A stretch of 64,000 bases of DNA from Sporopachydermia quercuum (lineage: Eukaryota > Ascomycota > Sporopachydermiomycetes > Sporopachydermiales > Sporopachydermiaceae), in assembly GCA_001599295.1 (NCBI GenBank), contig BCGN01000005.1, forward strand, positions 992,001-1,056,000, written 5' to 3'. Position 1 is the first letter of the stretch. The number at the start of each line of letters is the position of its first letter. The notes under the pieces are model-generated. The model was not told the origin of the DNA. It ran no database searches and saw nothing but the letters and a program-made list of their open reading frames with translations. The position numbers were made by a program, and so were the translations under genes. Of the stretch, positions 34,722 through 45,572 are shown one piece after another.

Positions 34722-35762
34722 TCAGATATTTTTCTCACTCTCTACCAACTTTATGAATTGTTCCACTTCTTCATCTTTTGTAACATAACAATACTCTTTG
34801 GAAGGGAATTCCTTTGTTTTAACTTCATCACAATATTGTTTGATCGCTTCAGTATGGGTTTTGAGCATATTTGAATACTTCTTCAAGAACTTCGGTGTGA
34901 AACCTCTGAATCCCCCTAACATGTCAAGCTGAACCAATACTTGACCACTAGTACCAGGGCCAGCCCCAATTCCAATAATTGGAATAGATAGTTGTTTGGT
35001 GATAATTTCAGCAATCTTATCAGGAACGGCCTCGAGAACGATTAATGAGCAGCCTGCTGCTTGTAATGCTAAAGCATCTTCAAGAACACTCATAGCAGTT
35101 CGAGCTGTTTTCCCTTGAACCCTGAATCCACCAAGAGAGCTTTGACGTTGTGGAGTTAAACCAATATGACCAACCACAGGGATTCCAAACTGAGTCAACC
35201 TGGAAATCGTAGGAACCAATTCTTTGCCACCTTCAATTTTGATAGCCTCGGCTCTACCACGTTTAATCATAGCAATTGCAGATTGGACAGCCTGTTCTAC
35301 CGATTGCTCATATGAGCCAAAAGGCAAGTCAGTGACAAGAAAAGCTTTCTTGACACCTCTTGATACTGCCTTAGAAACAAAGATCATTTCATCTAAAGAG
35401 ATTTCATTAGTCGATTCATAGCCTAAGGATACCATAGCTAAAGAATCCCCTACTAAGATCATCTCAACACCCGCCTGATCTGCAATTAACCCCGAGATAT
35501 AGTCGTGGGCAGTCAATACAGTTATAGGTTCATTGTTCTTCTTTAGCTTCTGTAAATCCCTAATAGTAACCTTTTTTCTTGAATCATATGTTGTTGCTAT
35601 ATCTGAGCCTCCTTGGGAGGCATAATGCGAATATCGCACTTGATTTGCCTGACTTACAGATCCTGAAGATGCCTTGATCCACGTTCTATTTCTCGGCAAA
35701 CTAACTGATAATTTGCAGATACTCGATCTAGTTATTACGCCAATTCGAATGGTTCGAAACAT
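34722..35762 (-). CDS. ECM31: Ketopantoate hydroxymethyltransferase (PanB)
   Basis: This catalyses the first committed step of pantothenate and coenzyme A synthesis, adding a hydroxymethyl group from methylene-tetrahydrofolate to alpha-ketoisovalerate. The 346-residue protein starts with an Arg/Ser-rich leader (about 1-52), probably mitochondrial. The TIM-barrel follows: TVLTAHDYISGLIADQAGVEMILVGDSLAMV (Mg-binding Asp in GDSL), LVTDLPFGSY, VGHIGLTPQ, and LEAVPD with the catalytic Glu. IIGIGAGPGTSGQVLV closes the barrel. It is slightly longer than S. cerevisiae Ecm31 because of the leader. Confidence 0.97.
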   Translation of the reverse strand: MFRTIRIGVITRSSICKLSVSLPRNRTWIKASSGSVSQANQVRYSHYASQGGSDIATTYDSRKKVTIRDLQKLKKNNEPITVLTAHDYISGLIADQAGVEMILVGDSLAMVSLGYESTNEISLDEMIFVSKAVSRGVKKAFLVTDLPFGSYEQSVEQAVQSAIAMIKRGRAEAIKIEGGKELVPTISRLTQFGIPVVGHIGLTPQRQSSLGGFRVQGKTARTAMSVLEDALALQAAGCSLIVLEAVPDKIAEIITKQLSIPIIGIGAGPGTSGQVLVQLDMLGGFRGFTPKFLKKYSNMLKTHTEAIKQYCDEVKTKEFPSKEYCYVTKDEEVEQFIKLVESEKNI

Positions 35763-37136
35763 TGCAATTGACTCTATTAAATTACTATTTATGGATATGG
35801 TGATCTATCTTTTCACCTATATGCTTGCTTTCCTTTGCTAGCAATTTGTTTTGAAGTGGAGATACGACAATGGTTAGCACTCTAATGTACGGCGATTAAG
35901 GCGATCTATCTTTTTTTTCCCTTCCTCAAGAAATTGGTCTATAATTCTATATTTTCTTTTCTTCAATTCACATATGGTTTTTATAATGAGTCATAGCCAG
36001 CTAGCAAGCTTATGAGGAAATCAGAGTATTTGTCTCGATATTGAACTAACTACTATTGCAATCATATGCCCGTTTTTCAGGATTGAACTTCCTATCTTTC
36101 TCTCTGACTCATCCACACCTTCGAGAAACTATTAGATCTTTCCTCAGATTCGTCAATAACCAGAACACCAAACACATATAATGGAGAATATTTCACTGTT
36201 CCAATTTGTTCGTTTATTCTTCCTCGCTTAGACTATTTTGAGAACTTTTCCCCGCTGGAAAAATATGCAGAAACACATCAATGCATTATTGTGCATTAAA
36301 GGGGGTTATCAGAAGAATACTGGAAGGCAATTTTCATGTTTTAACGATTACGTAATGCGAAACTGTGATTAGAAATCTTCCTTCATTAATGAATAACTGC
36401 CGAGGTAAAGATTTACTGGTGAAGCGCATATGAAGAACACAAATGATGAAGAGAGCATATCAGATAGCTGACAATTATAAATAAGTAACCCAGATAGAGA
36501 TGCTATTTAAATTTTTTGAGATTATCATAAATGTAAATGCCCTGATTGCAGTATTTTTTGTTTATTATCTCTTTTAAACGAATAGTTAACTCGCTATATG
36601 AGTCGTTGATTTATTATTTGTATACGCATGTACCCCCTGTTAGCATTTTACTGTATGGGTGTTTCTACCACGCGATAGACCTAAACCAACCCGAAACAAT
36701 CATTTCAATCATGGGATCATGCTTGAAGTCAAAGTCACATAGCCTTCGCGAAACCCCATAATTTTGCTTCTTCTTTCGTCTATTCTAACACTTTTTCTAC
36801 ATAATAGACATAGCATGTACACTAATAGCTAATACAATCGGGTATCCTCGGAACTTTAAAACCTGATTTCGGAAACAGATAAAGAAAGGAAATTAAACGA
36901 TCAAGGCAGCCTTTTATCCACTATTGAATCCACTGGGTATTAGAACTTGGGGAAAAGTAAAAATTAGAGATTGAAAGGCCTTGAATCATTTTGTTATACT
37001 CAGACAAACATCTTTCCAGTTGCAGCAAGCTATATCTTGGGATAAAGTACAGTAGGCCACTAATTGATTGAATACCGTATCATCACCACCTTCGTCAGTT
37101 TATTTTTGCATAGTTACGAAAAAAAAGTCTCACAAA
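35763..37136. promoter_or_regulatory. Divergent promoter region, ECM31 / EHT1-like
   Basis: About 1.4 kb. A TGCATTATTGTGCAT palindromic motif lies at 36282-36296. A 71-codon frame (36546-36761) starts with TTG and looks spurious. No gene is recognised. Confidence 0.4.
36282..36296. promoter_or_regulatory. TGCATTAT-type palindromic motif
   Basis: TGCATTATTGTGCAT is an inverted repeat of TGCA half-sites, related to the motifs at 20187, 20226, 49523 and 55997. A regulatory role is inferred only from recurrence in intergenic DNA. Confidence 0.3.
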
Positions 37137-38528
37137 ATGTTTGGTTGGGGTTTCAGAGGAACCGTCAATGTGTCAAGATCATTGCACACGGTTTCTATAC
37201 CGTTGAAGAGTTCTGAAAGCAGTGAAGAAACCGATAAACTAACAAATAAAATACAACTCCATCAATTCGTTGAACAATACGTACCTGAACTTAAAAACAA
37301 GAACAGATTTTCATTGGTACCTTATCTTTTCAATGGTCATTTACAAAGTATTTATAGTTCTAAGGGAGATTTCTCTAACATCTACAAAGTCCATTATGGT
37401 CGTGTAATTCTTGAATTTTCTGATGGTGGTTCAACTACAGCAGATTTCGTTATCTCTAAACCAGAATCGAAAGAGGAATGGGATAAAGCTGCCGAATACC
37501 AACCAAAGGAAGGATTGCCAAAACTTCACCCTAGAACCAGATATCTCAGACCTGAAGAAATTGATGATCTATATAGTGGATTTGCCGGTGACGATAAGCC
37601 ATTTTTAGTAATTATTCATGGGCTTGCTGGTGGATCTCATGAACCTCAAATTCGAGCTTTTGGTGAAAGAATGACCGAAAAGTATGACTTCAATTGTGTC
37701 GTTCTTAACTTGAGAGGATGTGCTAGATCAAAGCTTACAAATGCCAAACTACAATGTGGCGCTTCTACAGATGATATTAGAGAATTCATGAACAAGCTTA
37801 CCTCTAAGTATCCTCATAAGAAGTTTTATGGTATTGGATTCAGTTTTGGTGGTACAATATTGGCAAACTATGTCGGACAAGAAGCAGAAAACTGTCCTTT
37901 CAGTGCTGCTGTTACTGTTTCTAATCCTTGGGACTTAATTGTTTCTTCCTTGTATGTTGTGAATAGCTACTTGGGTAGAAAGATTTATGGTCCTTTGATG
38001 TCTTTCTTCTTATATAAGCTTGTAAAGAGTAATTATGCAGTTTTGAAAGAAGGAAATGAAGAATATTCACATTTGGTAGAAGAAACCGAAGATCCTTCAG
38101 TTCATTCTAAAGGATTTTTCGATCCTGAAATTGCAAAGAACATGAAAACAATTCCTGAATTTGATAACAGATTCACTGCTCCTTTATATGGATTTTTATC
38201 AGCGAACGATTATTATAGAAAATGCGCAAGTATTAATAATTTTGGAAGAATTAAAATTCCTCTACTTTCAATCAATGCTGTTGATGACCCTGTTGTTGGT
38301 CCTGATGCTTTACCATTAGAGGAAGCAAAAGCTAATCCTTATACTTATGTTGTTGCTACTGATATTGGTGGCCATTTAGGATGGTTTCAACCAGGCGGTA
38401 AAGTTTGGTATGTTGATCCAGTTACTGATTTCTTCAATGCTTTTCATAATAAGATTGATCATGATTCGAAACTTGAGTTTTCTCATTACATCCGAACCTG
38501 TGAATTTGATGGACTCAAGTTTCATTGA
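37137..38528 (+). CDS. Alpha/beta hydrolase, Eht1/Eeb1/YMR210W family
   Basis: The family includes yeast ethyl-ester-forming alcohol acyltransferases (Eht1, Eeb1) and the monoacylglycerol lipase YMR210W. From the ATG at 37137 there are 463 residues; the frame extends upstream only from a TTG. Conserved blocks are VPYLFNGHLQSIY, YGRVILEFSDGG and the oxyanion-loop HGLAGGSHEPQIR (161-173). NLRGCARSKLT and the nucleophile elbow GFSFGG (Ser236) follow. The acid Asp is in AVDDPVVGPD and the His in DIGGHLGWF. The N-terminus (MFGWGFRGTVNVSRSLHTV) could be a weak membrane or mitochondrial leader. Substrate choice among family members cannot be told. Confidence 0.92.
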   Translation: MFGWGFRGTVNVSRSLHTVSIPLKSSESSEETDKLTNKIQLHQFVEQYVPELKNKNRFSLVPYLFNGHLQSIYSSKGDFSNIYKVHYGRVILEFSDGGSTTADFVISKPESKEEWDKAAEYQPKEGLPKLHPRTRYLRPEEIDDLYSGFAGDDKPFLVIIHGLAGGSHEPQIRAFGERMTEKYDFNCVVLNLRGCARSKLTNAKLQCGASTDDIREFMNKLTSKYPHKKFYGIGFSFGGTILANYVGQEAENCPFSAAVTVSNPWDLIVSSLYVVNSYLGRKIYGPLMSFFLYKLVKSNYAVLKEGNEEYSHLVEETEDPSVHSKGFFDPEIAKNMKTIPEFDNRFTAPLYGFLSANDYYRKCASINNFGRIKIPLLSINAVDDPVVGPDALPLEEAKANPYTYVVATDIGGHLGWFQPGGKVWYVDPVTDFFNAFHNKIDHDSKLEFSHYIRTCEFDGLKFH

Positions 38529-38754
38529 GGTCACTATATTTTGATAGTATAGATAGTATAGACTCAGTATATAGTATGTGTTAAGTATACAGTAATAGAT
38601 TTAATTTTCTTATTTCTGCTTGTTAGTAGTGTTAGAATGAGTTTATTAATTGAACGATACATGCGATAATGATTCCATACACAAGGGATCCACAGTTCCA
38701 TCGCTACTATTGTCAATATGAGGTCTTTTTATGGAATTATATAGTTATGCATTT

Positions 38755-41061
38755 TCAAACAATGATCTCGGTCGATCTTGATGGCAGAAAATTGAATCCA
38801 TCATCAATAACCATTGTAGGTAATGATGTCTCAAAAGCACTGCTGTTATAAGACCTTGGTGAGTTATTGGATCTAATAGACCGTTGATAGTTTGGATATT
38901 CAGTCTCTGAACCATAGAATGAGCTATCTGCTGATGAAACGGATAATCTATTAACACGTTTTCTGTTAAGACTCCCTCGTTTTATCTTTCTAGAACTTGT
39001 AATCCTTGTTTGATTCCCACTGACAGTTGAGTTGGATACTGATGTAGTAGTTGAAGGTGCTGAAGTTGATGGATTTGGCGTATGACCCATCGCTGAAGAT
39101 GGGATCTTTCTTGAACTCGATATACTAGATGTATTCCCATTATTGGTAATGGGAGATGGTAATGGTGGTAAAGGTCTATTGAGATTCGCATTATTGATCG
39201 AAGACTTTTTGCTTTGTGGCTCATCTTTGAGCATATTAGTTGATTTTGGTTGCAATGGTTGCTCTATTAGTTGTGGAGACGTTGTTGGTATCAACATATA
39301 TGCTGCGATTGGTGTTGGTACAAAATTTGTGAANTCTTCAATGCTATTACGTGTATTGTGTTTAGTTGGTAGATCATTTGATAAGTTTTCATGTATCGAT
39401 TGTTGGGTTTGAAATAGTTGCATAGGTGTATCAGGACCCTCCATTCTCACATCATCATTTCTAGTATTTGGATCTTTATTATCTGAATCTCTTCTATTGC
39501 TTCCTTTCTTATCTTTATTACTTCCACTATCATCATTTCCTTCATCATCCTCATTATTGCTATTATCATCAGGCAAGGTGCTGAAGAAACGTGCCATATT
39601 TTCTTCTTCTCGGGCTATAGCTGCCAGCTTCATATGTAATTTAATTCTTCTACCTAATACAACTCCTAAGCACCTATTCCATAGATGAAGAGCAGCCTGG
39701 TCAATATTGGAGTTGGATTCCCCTGGAATTCCCCGTTTCAAAGGTTTAAAATTAGAAGCATATATATCAGAGGGGTTGAAGTCTTTGGATGTCCCCATTC
39801 CTGAAGTACCAACAGCTGGTGCTTCTTGGTCTGCCGAGTTCATCTCACGAACGATTGAAGCCTTGTCTACAGGTTCAGATTGATTATTATATCTTTTCAT
39901 GGAATTTGATTTCTTTGACCATTTGTCATGGGTTGGGACAAATCCTTCAAACTGTGACCGTTTACCATTTCTTTGCCTTTTCATGAATTTGAGCTCCGCC
40001 TCTTTTACAAAATCCTCATATGTTGCAGGAGAAAGTAAATCAATTCCTCCAGTTGAGGAATCCATTACATATTTAACATAGTCCATATTCAGTCGTGGCT
40101 TGTCACTAAACACAAGGTCATGCTTATGAACTTGATAAGCTGTTATTAAATGAGGAGCAATAGACCTTACGACTTCTCTGTCATAAGCTAATCCAAGTTC
40201 CATTTCAAAATGGTTATATAGCTGAGCTCGAGATTTGAATGACGATTTAATTGATTTCTGTCTTTTCGCTCTTTGTGAGGGCATCATTAACCGATTATAT
40301 TTTCTTCTTGATACAGTTTTTGCTCTTGTTGGTTTACGACGTGCTGATTGGGCACTTTCTGAAATACTACCAGANACTCTTCGTTTTGTCATAGATGAAA
40401 TCCTTTCTGGCGATCTAGAATGTTGATTTTTCTGTTGAGCCGATTTTGGCCCTCTTAGTGTTGCATTAGCATCAATCAAAGCGGGATTAGTATTTTGTGA
40501 TTTTGTTTTGGCTTTAGCTTTATGTCCATAACATGCTGCCTGAGAATGTAGATAATCACCAACATCTGAAAAAACATCANTACAATATTCATCAGAAGAT
40601 ACAGTATTTTTGGAATCAATGGAGTTAGATGATGGCACCAATAGATTATTTTGATTGAAATTCGTGTTTTTGTTGTACCCTTTCCAGTCTTTTGGTGATT
40701 CTGACTGTCTTCTGTTGGTCATTGGGGAGTTTGTTATTATTGGAACATTGTCAATAAAATCAGCAATCACTGAAGATTTCTTTTGTTTGGACTTTTGTTC
40801 AGGAGGCATATCATCTGGATGGCTATGGTTATATCTGCTGTTTGTTTGGAGCGGTCTAGGGATCAGTGGAGTTGAAGGTCGTTTAATGGGCGAACGCTTG
40901 TTTGCAGGAAATGGAGAAGACATAGTAGGAGGTGTACAATAACCACTTATGCTGTCACTACTATTGTTTGTTTCTTGTGACGGAGGAAATATTATTTGTT
41001 TATTGCTAGTTGTTGTGACAGTTGAGTCGACTTGGCCAGTCCAATTAGATCGTTCGATCAT
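38755..41061 (-). CDS. Large low-complexity protein of unknown function
   Basis: I do not recognise this gene. From the ATG at 41061 it has 768 residues; the frame runs 22 codons further upstream from a TTG. Long Ser/Asn/Pro/Lys-rich disordered stretches flank two folded-looking parts. One is helical and basic (QRAKRQKSIKSSFKSRAQ, then NHFEMELGLAYDREVVRSIA, IDLLSPATYEDFVKEAELKF). The other is shorter (ALHLWNRCLGVVLGRRIKLH) and followed by an acidic Asp/Asn run. The C-terminal third is Ser/Pro-rich with KIKRGSLNRKRVNRLS. Basic clusters suggest a nuclear regulator, but this is a guess. Several ambiguous bases fall here. Confidence 0.8.
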   Translation of the reverse strand: MIERSNWTGQVDSTVTTTSNKQIIFPPSQETNNSSDSISGYCTPPTMSSPFPANKRSPIKRPSTPLIPRPLQTNSRYNHSHPDDMPPEQKSKQKKSSVIADFIDNVPIITNSPMTNRRQSESPKDWKGYNKNTNFNQNNLLVPSSNSIDSKNTVSSDEYCXDVFSDVGDYLHSQAACYGHKAKAKTKSQNTNPALIDANATLRGPKSAQQKNQHSRSPERISSMTKRRXSGSISESAQSARRKPTRAKTVSRRKYNRLMMPSQRAKRQKSIKSSFKSRAQLYNHFEMELGLAYDREVVRSIAPHLITAYQVHKHDLVFSDKPRLNMDYVKYVMDSSTGGIDLLSPATYEDFVKEAELKFMKRQRNGKRSQFEGFVPTHDKWSKKSNSMKRYNNQSEPVDKASIVREMNSADQEAPAVGTSGMGTSKDFNPSDIYASNFKPLKRGIPGESNSNIDQAALHLWNRCLGVVLGRRIKLHMKLAAIAREEENMARFFSTLPDDNSNNEDDEGNDDSGSNKDKKGSNRRDSDNKDPNTRNDDVRMEGPDTPMQLFQTQQSIHENLSNDLPTKHNTRNSIEXFTNFVPTPIAAYMLIPTTSPQLIEQPLQPKSTNMLKDEPQSKKSSINNANLNRPLPPLPSPITNNGNTSSISSSRKIPSSAMGHTPNPSTSAPSTTTSVSNSTVSGNQTRITSSRKIKRGSLNRKRVNRLSVSSADSSFYGSETEYPNYQRSIRSNNSPRSYNSSAFETSLPTMVIDDGFNFLPSRSTEIIV

Positions 41062-42575
41062 GTTGTAGTGAGTTGAACACCAATAAGGTAGCGGCGTGTA
41101 GTCTGTCAGACACTTGAAGGTCACCAAAATTCTGTTTTTGTAATTTTTCTAGCAGTTGCAATTTTGCTGTGATTTAGCTAACGGAGTAGAAGTTTTCGGC
41201 TCAGTTATCTCCAAAAAAAGTGAAAGAACTAGTGAATATCTCTATGGCGGAAGGTCAACATGGTTGATTCTGGGAGAAGGGGTGGGAAGAGGACTATTAA
41301 AAGAGAAATCCAGAAAGCAATAGGAAGCTACAAAGCTTATAAATGAGATCTTCAAATCTTCCAAGACACTAATTGCCTATTATTCAGGAATTTTGTCATC
41401 CAATCATCAGAACAATAGATTGATGGATGGCTGGTTAAAACTGAAAATTTCAATTACAATACCTTTTAAGGATATTGTGAGTCATTAGAGTGAGATTGAT
41501 GAGTGAATCATATTTCCTGATTTGGATGAACAGGGTTTTATGCACCAGCCATTTCGCTTGCAGGAAGAGGAATACATGTTGGATCTTTGGATTTCTGGGA
41601 AAAGGGACAATTAATAGAGTTTCGCGTTCTCGCGTTCATTTCTAAACTTTAATTTAAGTTAGATGAAAGGATAATTACTCTGTCGTGTCAAAAAAGACGG
41701 ATAATACAGGTTGGAAAGTTATCATTAGGTAAACTACAAGTGACAATTATCAGCAATAAAAGTACGATAAAATAATGGATTTAGTGCGTGATTGAGATCG
41801 AATTGTGGTTCCCCTTATATAGGAATGGCTAGATTTAGTTATAAATAGGGAACCTGTGTGTGTTGGTTCCATTGAGTTGACTTTGAACGTCAACATCTGT
41901 AGATGGACGATTGATTCATTATATCTGACAAAGGAGGTCCAATACCAAGAACATAGAAGAAAGGATCAACATTTCAATGTGTTGGTAGGATGTTTCGCTT
42001 ACATTTACATGCCAGGGGTGTCCCAACATAAATTCTAAATAATCATCACATGTGATCGATTTTGACATCAAACAACATAACATACATGACAATCAATAGG
42101 TCTCTCATCATACTCCATTAGATGCTGAAATCAGTTCACCAATGATGAATATCGACATTCAATATTTAATACATATAACATTCATAGAGATAAGTGAATA
42201 ATAGACATATATATATCTATTCTCTGCCTTTGTCGATCATCTAGTAAATGAGACGAAACTATACACCCTCCGAAATGTAGCGTTACCCGGATACCAAAGG
42301 TACAGCAGATCGATCGATCGATAGGTTCCCTCTGTACCATTGCCATGTTTTCCTTATGTAAATTGCGATTTCCCAACTGATATCTGAATGGTTAACGAGT
42401 TAGATTGTTTTTTTTTTTTTTTTTTTTTTTTGGTTAAAGCAGTGTTTTCGTGTTGATTGAATGTTGATCCATCCAACTTAATATTACACAAACATCTAAT
42501 TGGTTAGTTAGAGATACAATTGATATCAAACCTCTAAGGTAGAATCATCATTAGTAAACATCAATAGGTACCATA
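41062..42575. promoter_or_regulatory. Divergent promoter region, unknown gene / TPM1
   Basis: About 1.5 kb. It contains a GATC tandem (42308-42322) and a run of 24 T (42408-42431) some 145 bases before the TPM1 start, of the kind that keeps nucleosomes off yeast promoters. Short frames here start with TTG and are not called. Confidence 0.45.
42408..42431 (+). promoter_or_regulatory. Poly(dT) tract of 24 bases
   Basis: An uninterrupted T24 lies 145 bases upstream of the tropomyosin start codon. Poly(dA:dT) tracts exclude nucleosomes in yeast promoters, and this is the longest in the window. Confidence 0.55.
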
Positions 42576-43176
42576 ATGGATAAGCTTAAGGAAGTAAGTA
42601 TTATCAGTATTGCCTTGATTTATCGTGCATCAATTAATAGTTTTGCGTGTTTTTGAGAGAAGAGTTCATTGTGATGAGTATATACATGGAACTAACAAGA
42701 TTGTTTAGAAAATCGCTAATCTCAAGCTTGATGCTGAGAATGCTCAAGAAAAGGCTGAAGAAGCCCTCAGTAAGGTCAAAGAGTTAGAACAAGAAAACCT
42801 ACAAAAGGATCAAGAAATTGAAGCTTTGAACAGAAAGAACCAAGTTTTAGAACAACAACTTGAAGAATTGGAATCAAAGATTGCCGATAATAAACCTATC
42901 TTAGAAGAACACTCTTCCTTGAANTCTCACAATGACAATCATGTTAAGAAGATTCAGGAATTAGAAGAGACTTTAGAAGAAGTTGAAGCTCAATTAAAGG
43001 GCTCTACTAACAAGGTGAGAGAGCTAGATATTAAGGCAGAACAAGCTGAGAAGAAAGTTGTTTCTTTGAAACAAGAAAATGAAGCATGGGAACAAAAATT
43101 CGAAGAACTGTCTGAAAAGTACGCTGCTGCCAAGGCCGAATTGGAAGAGATATCTCAACAATTGGAATCTATTTAA
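42576..43176 (+). CDS. TPM1: Tropomyosin, spliced
   Basis: Exons 42576-42593 (MDKLKE) and 42709-43176 give 161 residues, the length of S. cerevisiae Tpm2. The intron has GTAAGT, AACTAAC and a TTTAG acceptor. The whole protein is a heptad coiled coil: KIANLKLDAENAQEKAEEAL, then LEQENLQKDQEIEALNRKNQ, and it ends AKAELEEISQQLESI. Tropomyosin binds along formin-made actin cables used for polarised transport and cytokinesis. The stop is TAA followed by CTAG, and the same frame then stays open for 122 codons. EOS1 lies downstream on the same strand, as in S. cerevisiae. One ambiguous base is near 42924. Confidence 0.96.
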
Positions 43177-43545
43177 CTAGATTCTTTATTGTCATCTAGT
43201 TTCGATCTTGCTGATAGTTCAAATGAAGCTATAAATGAAAATAGAAGTTCTATTGCTGAAATACCATTAGATGATGAGAGAGTTTTCCGACTTGATCCTC
43301 TTCATCTATTTCCTCTATTTCGTATCAACTTGTGGAAATATTGTACAAGAGGTTTCAAAATGAGCAAAATATCCTTGTTAATTTATAAAGCTTCAATCAA
43401 TAGATTGTCTGCTATACCTTTAGGTCTATTAGGTCTCATATCTATTGTCTGGTTTCCGGGATATTGCGGTGAAATTTTTGTTATTGTTCTACTCTTTTAT
43501 TATTTATGTGTATCATTTAGTATTAACAAGCGAACTCAAATATAA
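43177..43545 (+). CDS. In-frame 122-codon extension after the tropomyosin stop, two-TM tail
   Basis: Directly after the tropomyosin TAA the frame continues CTA GAT TCT and runs 122 codons to the TAA at 43543-43545. The encoded sequence is protein-like: an acidic, Ser/Asn-rich linker, RVFRLDPLHLFPLFRINLWK, then two hydrophobic segments (LSAIPLGLLGLISIVWF and EIFVIVLLFYYLCVSF) and a short basic end. The only in-frame ATG (43360) would miss the first half. It may be made by stop read-through, or by splicing out the stop: a GTACGC donor at 43119 and a CTAG acceptor at 43199 are in phase. It could also be a separate gene or a relic. I recognise no family. Confidence 0.4.
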   Translation, partial: LDSLLSSSFDLADSSNEAINENRSSIAEIPLDDERVFRLDPLHLFPLFRINLWKYCTRGFKMSKISLLIYKASINRLSAIPLGLLGLISIVWFPGYCGEIFVIVLLFYYLCVSFSINKRTQI

Positions 43546-45572
43546 TTTAGCATCAATCTATGATTAAATCCTCAATTATAATGTACATTAAGTTATCCAA
43601 TTCAGACAACTCACGTTCTTTATTGTCAGTATTTCATGGATCTAATTCATTCTGACTAGTGTACAAAGTATATTCCACTTTTGAAAGAATATTTGGCCTA
43701 TATTGAAAGATCAACACTCATTATCAACTCTAACCTAGTTAAATATATGTAAATCTTCATAAGCTTGTACTATCGGCTCTATAACGTCAAATTACCATTC
43801 AATTGAATCGGTTTACCTTTTCTTTGTTCATGCAAATACCAAATTACACATTAAATGAAACTTCGTTCAATTTCAGCACCAGTCCCAATGTAGCAGATAA
43901 GTACATTAGTTGGAATATTGGATGCTTTCACTGATAGAAGTGGAGATATTATAGAAGTTGGGCGTTTATAAGTTTTGACAATAACTGGTGCCTAGTTTGG
44001 ATGCTCAGTTGACTATTGACAGGACACTTTATTCCTTTATTATGAGAGTAATTCAATCGTAATGAATTAAGTGGAAGCATGATACCAGGATTTTACCTTT
44101 ATTTGACTGAGCTCATCTAACTAATTATCTACAACTATTGGTCAGAAGATTTCATTGGTTTTATTAGAAAGATAAATAAGTATAAAGAATAAATATTGAT
44201 TTGATGCAATTTTTCTTCAAATTACTAGATTGTCTGTTTCTCTCATTCAACTGATATAATCTCTTACGTACGCCTAGAAGATTTAATCATATTAATTTAA
44301 TTATTTCATCTTAGAAAAATTAGCGAGTTGATCAATCGTACTTGAAGATGTGTGTTCGGTATTTGACACTATAGCATCTGAAATCTCCCAAAGTCAAGGA
44401 TTTGACTATGGTTATGGGCTCACCGCATTAGTTGGAAATATCAAAAAATGAAACAAGAATTTTTATTTAAATGCACTGACTCAATTGCAATCAGATAAAT
44501 GATTGGAAAATACTTTCCTTTTACCACCGTTTTCGTTTCGTTTCGTTTCGTTTCTTTCAATATTTGGGACTATCCGTATAAGATACTGGCAGGTATTCTC
44601 ATTATATTCCCATTACTAGACTATCATTAGTGCGTGCAGCTCCCAGTTATTTATGTGTTACATCATAAACTAGATAACGTTTCATCTTTCAATTGATCAA
44701 TAATATCATCTTCCAATAAACTAATGTAAGCAAGCCCCTACATTGGGTAATTAACTCTTTGCTGTCACATAATTGCAAACTCCCACAACATATATATACA
44801 CATGCATTCTTCTCTCATATCTTGTTGGTTGCCAACCTGATTACGCACTTATTACACCACACCTCTCCCCAGCTCCATCAACTTCCTTGGGCTCCACGAC
44901 ATCAATCGCTAATTAAAGAAAGCGCACAATCCTAAACTGAAACTAGTTAATAATATCTGCGTTGAGAACCTAAGGTGTAAGTGCATCGATTAAGGGCATC
45001 GTCAAACTTTACTGAAAATTTCTCGTTGATCCATATTCGGTAAGTATCTGCATATTTGTGCATATTAGGAAGATTGTGGCACAATAAGAAATGTGCCCAG
45101 TCACAAAAAACGATTTGAACGTTGGTTATGTAGATATTCTATAAGGAGAAGGTATGTCAGACGAAGGAGAANGAAAGAAAGGTATATGATTTGTTATTGA
45201 TTGCTCTGGTAAGGAAATTTTACATCTAACAGTAATCTTAAAATTTATCTAGAATTTTCATCCCTGGGTTAACTGTGCTTAAAAGGAGTAATTTTTATTG
45301 CACGAGAGTTTTAATGCAAAAGTCGAGCTCTAGTTCTGCGTGTCAAGCATAGAAGCCGTTATAATCACAGACGATACTCTGATCTGTGGTTTCAAAGAAT
45401 AATAGTTTTATCTGCATTGGAGTAGTTACTACAAGTGCAGATTAGAGAAGCGACGACGGTCAGCAGTTGAACATTGCTACATAATAGTTGTAGAGTGGTC
45501 AGGAGGAGCAACTGAATATTCTTGTTCATTCTGAGCATTAGCTAAACAGAAAAGAAATTGTAGAAGACTATC
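43546..45572. other. 2-kb intergenic region upstream of EOS1
   Basis: No gene recognised. It holds a TTTCG pentamer tandem (44531-44550) and a TGCATATTTGTGCA inverted repeat (45049-45062). A short upstream frame begins with the ATG at 45154 and runs into a GTATAT donor-like site. With an acceptor at about 45252 it would give only 16 residues, so a spliced leader with an upstream frame is possible but unproven. Confidence 0.4.

Noticed and set aside
36546-36761. 71-codon frame upstream of the EHT1-like gene
   Set aside because: It has a TTG start only and a composition like non-coding DNA.
45154-45300. Candidate spliced mini-gene upstream of EOS1
   Set aside because: The best join gives 16 residues. 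It is more likely an upstream frame in the EOS1 leader, if transcribed.
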